Shown here: piece by piece, positions 63,542-64,000 of the stretch
Position numbering within the stretch: position 1 is the stretch's first letter
Layout: each line of letters starts with the position of its first letter
From: Mariniphaga sp.
Lineage (GTDB): Bacteria; Bacteroidota; Bacteroidia; Bacteroidales; Prolixibacteraceae
Length of the DNA: 64,000 nt
Reading direction: 5' to 3'
NCBI GenBank assembly: GCA_024636975.1
Contig: JAGXGA010000061.1
Location: forward strand, 186,001-250,000
The notes under the pieces: model-generated
Told to the model about the DNA's origin: nothing
Seen by the model: the letters and a program-made list of their open reading frames with translations, nothing else
Database searches by the model: none
Program-made: the position numbers and the translations under genes

Positions 63542-63594
63542 AACATATGTTTTCAACAAAAATCTACATAGAAGATTATAAACATCAGTTTTAA

Positions 63595-64000
63595 CTAAAA
63601 GAGCGACATCTGGCTAGGATCGTCATCCTTGCCGGGTCTTTTTACTTCAAAGGGAACATCATCAAAATCATCATTCGATTTTTGTTCCTCTTCCTCTTCT
63701 GCAGCTGGTTTATCGTCTTCGTCTTTTATAACCGGCTCAATCTCCTTCACGTTTTCTATGCTGTAGTTCGAGAGCCGCTTACCTTTAGCCTTCCATGATT
63801 TAACGCCAATAAATTCTGCCACTTCAATGATTTCATTTTCACGTTCGGCATATTTACCTCCAAACTCTATTTCAAGTCGTGGGAAACGAACCCAGGTAAT
63901 GTTTATCAGTTTATTGTCAGGACGTTCTCCGATAAACCGTATTCGCTTACCTTCAATATCCTCAATTTCGAAACGTTTCAGGTAATAGAAACCTTGCTCG
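63595..64000 (-). CDS. parC: DNA topoisomerase IV subunit A, C-terminal part
   Basis: The frame stays open past the window end at 64000, so this is the 3' part of a longer gene; about 134 residues are visible. The sequence (FYYLKRFEIEDIEGKRIRF, NITWVRFPRLEIEFGGKYA, EIIEVAEFIGVKSWKAKGKRL) fits the C-terminal end of Bacteroidota ParC-type topoisomerase IV subunit A. The last 50 residues are an acidic tail rich in Glu, Asp and Lys, ending DDPSQMSLF. The assignment is from recall of the family end and less firm than for a complete gene. Confidence 0.78.
   Translation of the reverse strand, partial: EQGFYYLKRFEIEDIEGKRIRFIGERPDNKLINITWVRFPRLEIEFGGKYAERENEIIEVAEFIGVKSWKAKGKRLSNYSIENVKEIEPVIKDEDDKPAAEEEEEQKSNDDFDDVPFEVKRPGKDDDPSQMSLF

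Noticed and set aside
1-64000. Defence island, prophage or biosynthetic gene cluster
   Set aside because: No phage structural, restriction, toxin-antitoxin, transposase, NRPS or PKS gene was recognised; the genes are core or metabolic.

Overview
The window reads as a chromosomal segment of a Bacteroidota bacterium, most likely from the Bacteroidales/Marinilabiliales side (Prolixibacteraceae-like). This is an inference from several signs: type IX secretion (T9SS) sorting domains, a TAnnTTTG-type promoter in front of tRNA-Lys, secreted proteins of the DUF4369/TlpA kind, the sigma-54 regulator–LptE–TPR–SecG gene order, and an Rnf complex that fits an anaerobic or facultative life. I see no prophage, plasmid, CRISPR array, transposase or recognisable defence system. 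The coding part is ordinary; the unusual material is in the intergenic regions.

Layout. 1-2213: end of an rnf operon (rnfD partial, G, E, A). 2386-5323: an unknown secreted protein, then an ECF sigma factor, a membrane protein and a DUF4097 protein in one tight operon. 5381-11011: glycosyltransferase, secreted thioredoxin, SulP transporter, SnoaL-like protein and secreted RraA-like protein. 11106-12068: tRNA-Lys(TTT) with a good promoter and terminator, a decayed tRNA-Lys copy and a dense block of non-coding repeats. 12069-19661: uvrA, a lytic transglycosylase, a lipoprotein and recJ. 19658-25817: a minus-strand envelope cluster (GT39, HAD, acyltransferase, helix-hairpin-helix beta-barrel, PorV-like protein). 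25867-31141: purE, then hpt-adk-obgE-PAP2-MutS-like. 31190-43329: a glycan cluster (GH36, sugar porter, beta-helix protein, UroD-like protein, GH29 fucosidase, hexokinase, GH2) without SusC/SusD. 43577-47471: glpK-glpD-glpF operon. 47898-50751: gpsA and pgi, convergent. 50884-59805: Tat-exported aldo/keto reductase, serine hydrolase, deoC, a large PA14/FN3/clan GH-A T9SS protein, a tiny T9SS protein and kdsB. 60172-64000: sigma-54 regulator, lptE, TPR-like protein, secG, aroK and the 3' end of parC.

How the genes work together. Glycerol is taken up (GlpF), phosphorylated (GlpK) and oxidised (GlpD), while the neighbouring GpsA makes glycerol-3-phosphate for lipids and Pgi links to hexose phosphates. 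In the glycan cluster, exported hydrolases would release galactose, fucose or other hexoses, the sugar porter would import them, and the hexokinase would trap them.

The main novelty candidates are non-coding. (1) Two loci (11490-11597 and 52426-52509) hold pentamers AATTC/GAATT repeated at exactly 11-bp steps in two inverted arms, with the same 10-bp central gap at both. (2) A modular hairpin element of about 150 bp occurs at 11833-11986, 16186-16375 and 48937-49085. (3) A 57-bp direct repeat with a 9-bp palindromic stem brackets the first copy of that element. (4) A tRNA-Lys pseudogene has an anticodon arm that has become a perfect tetraloop hairpin.
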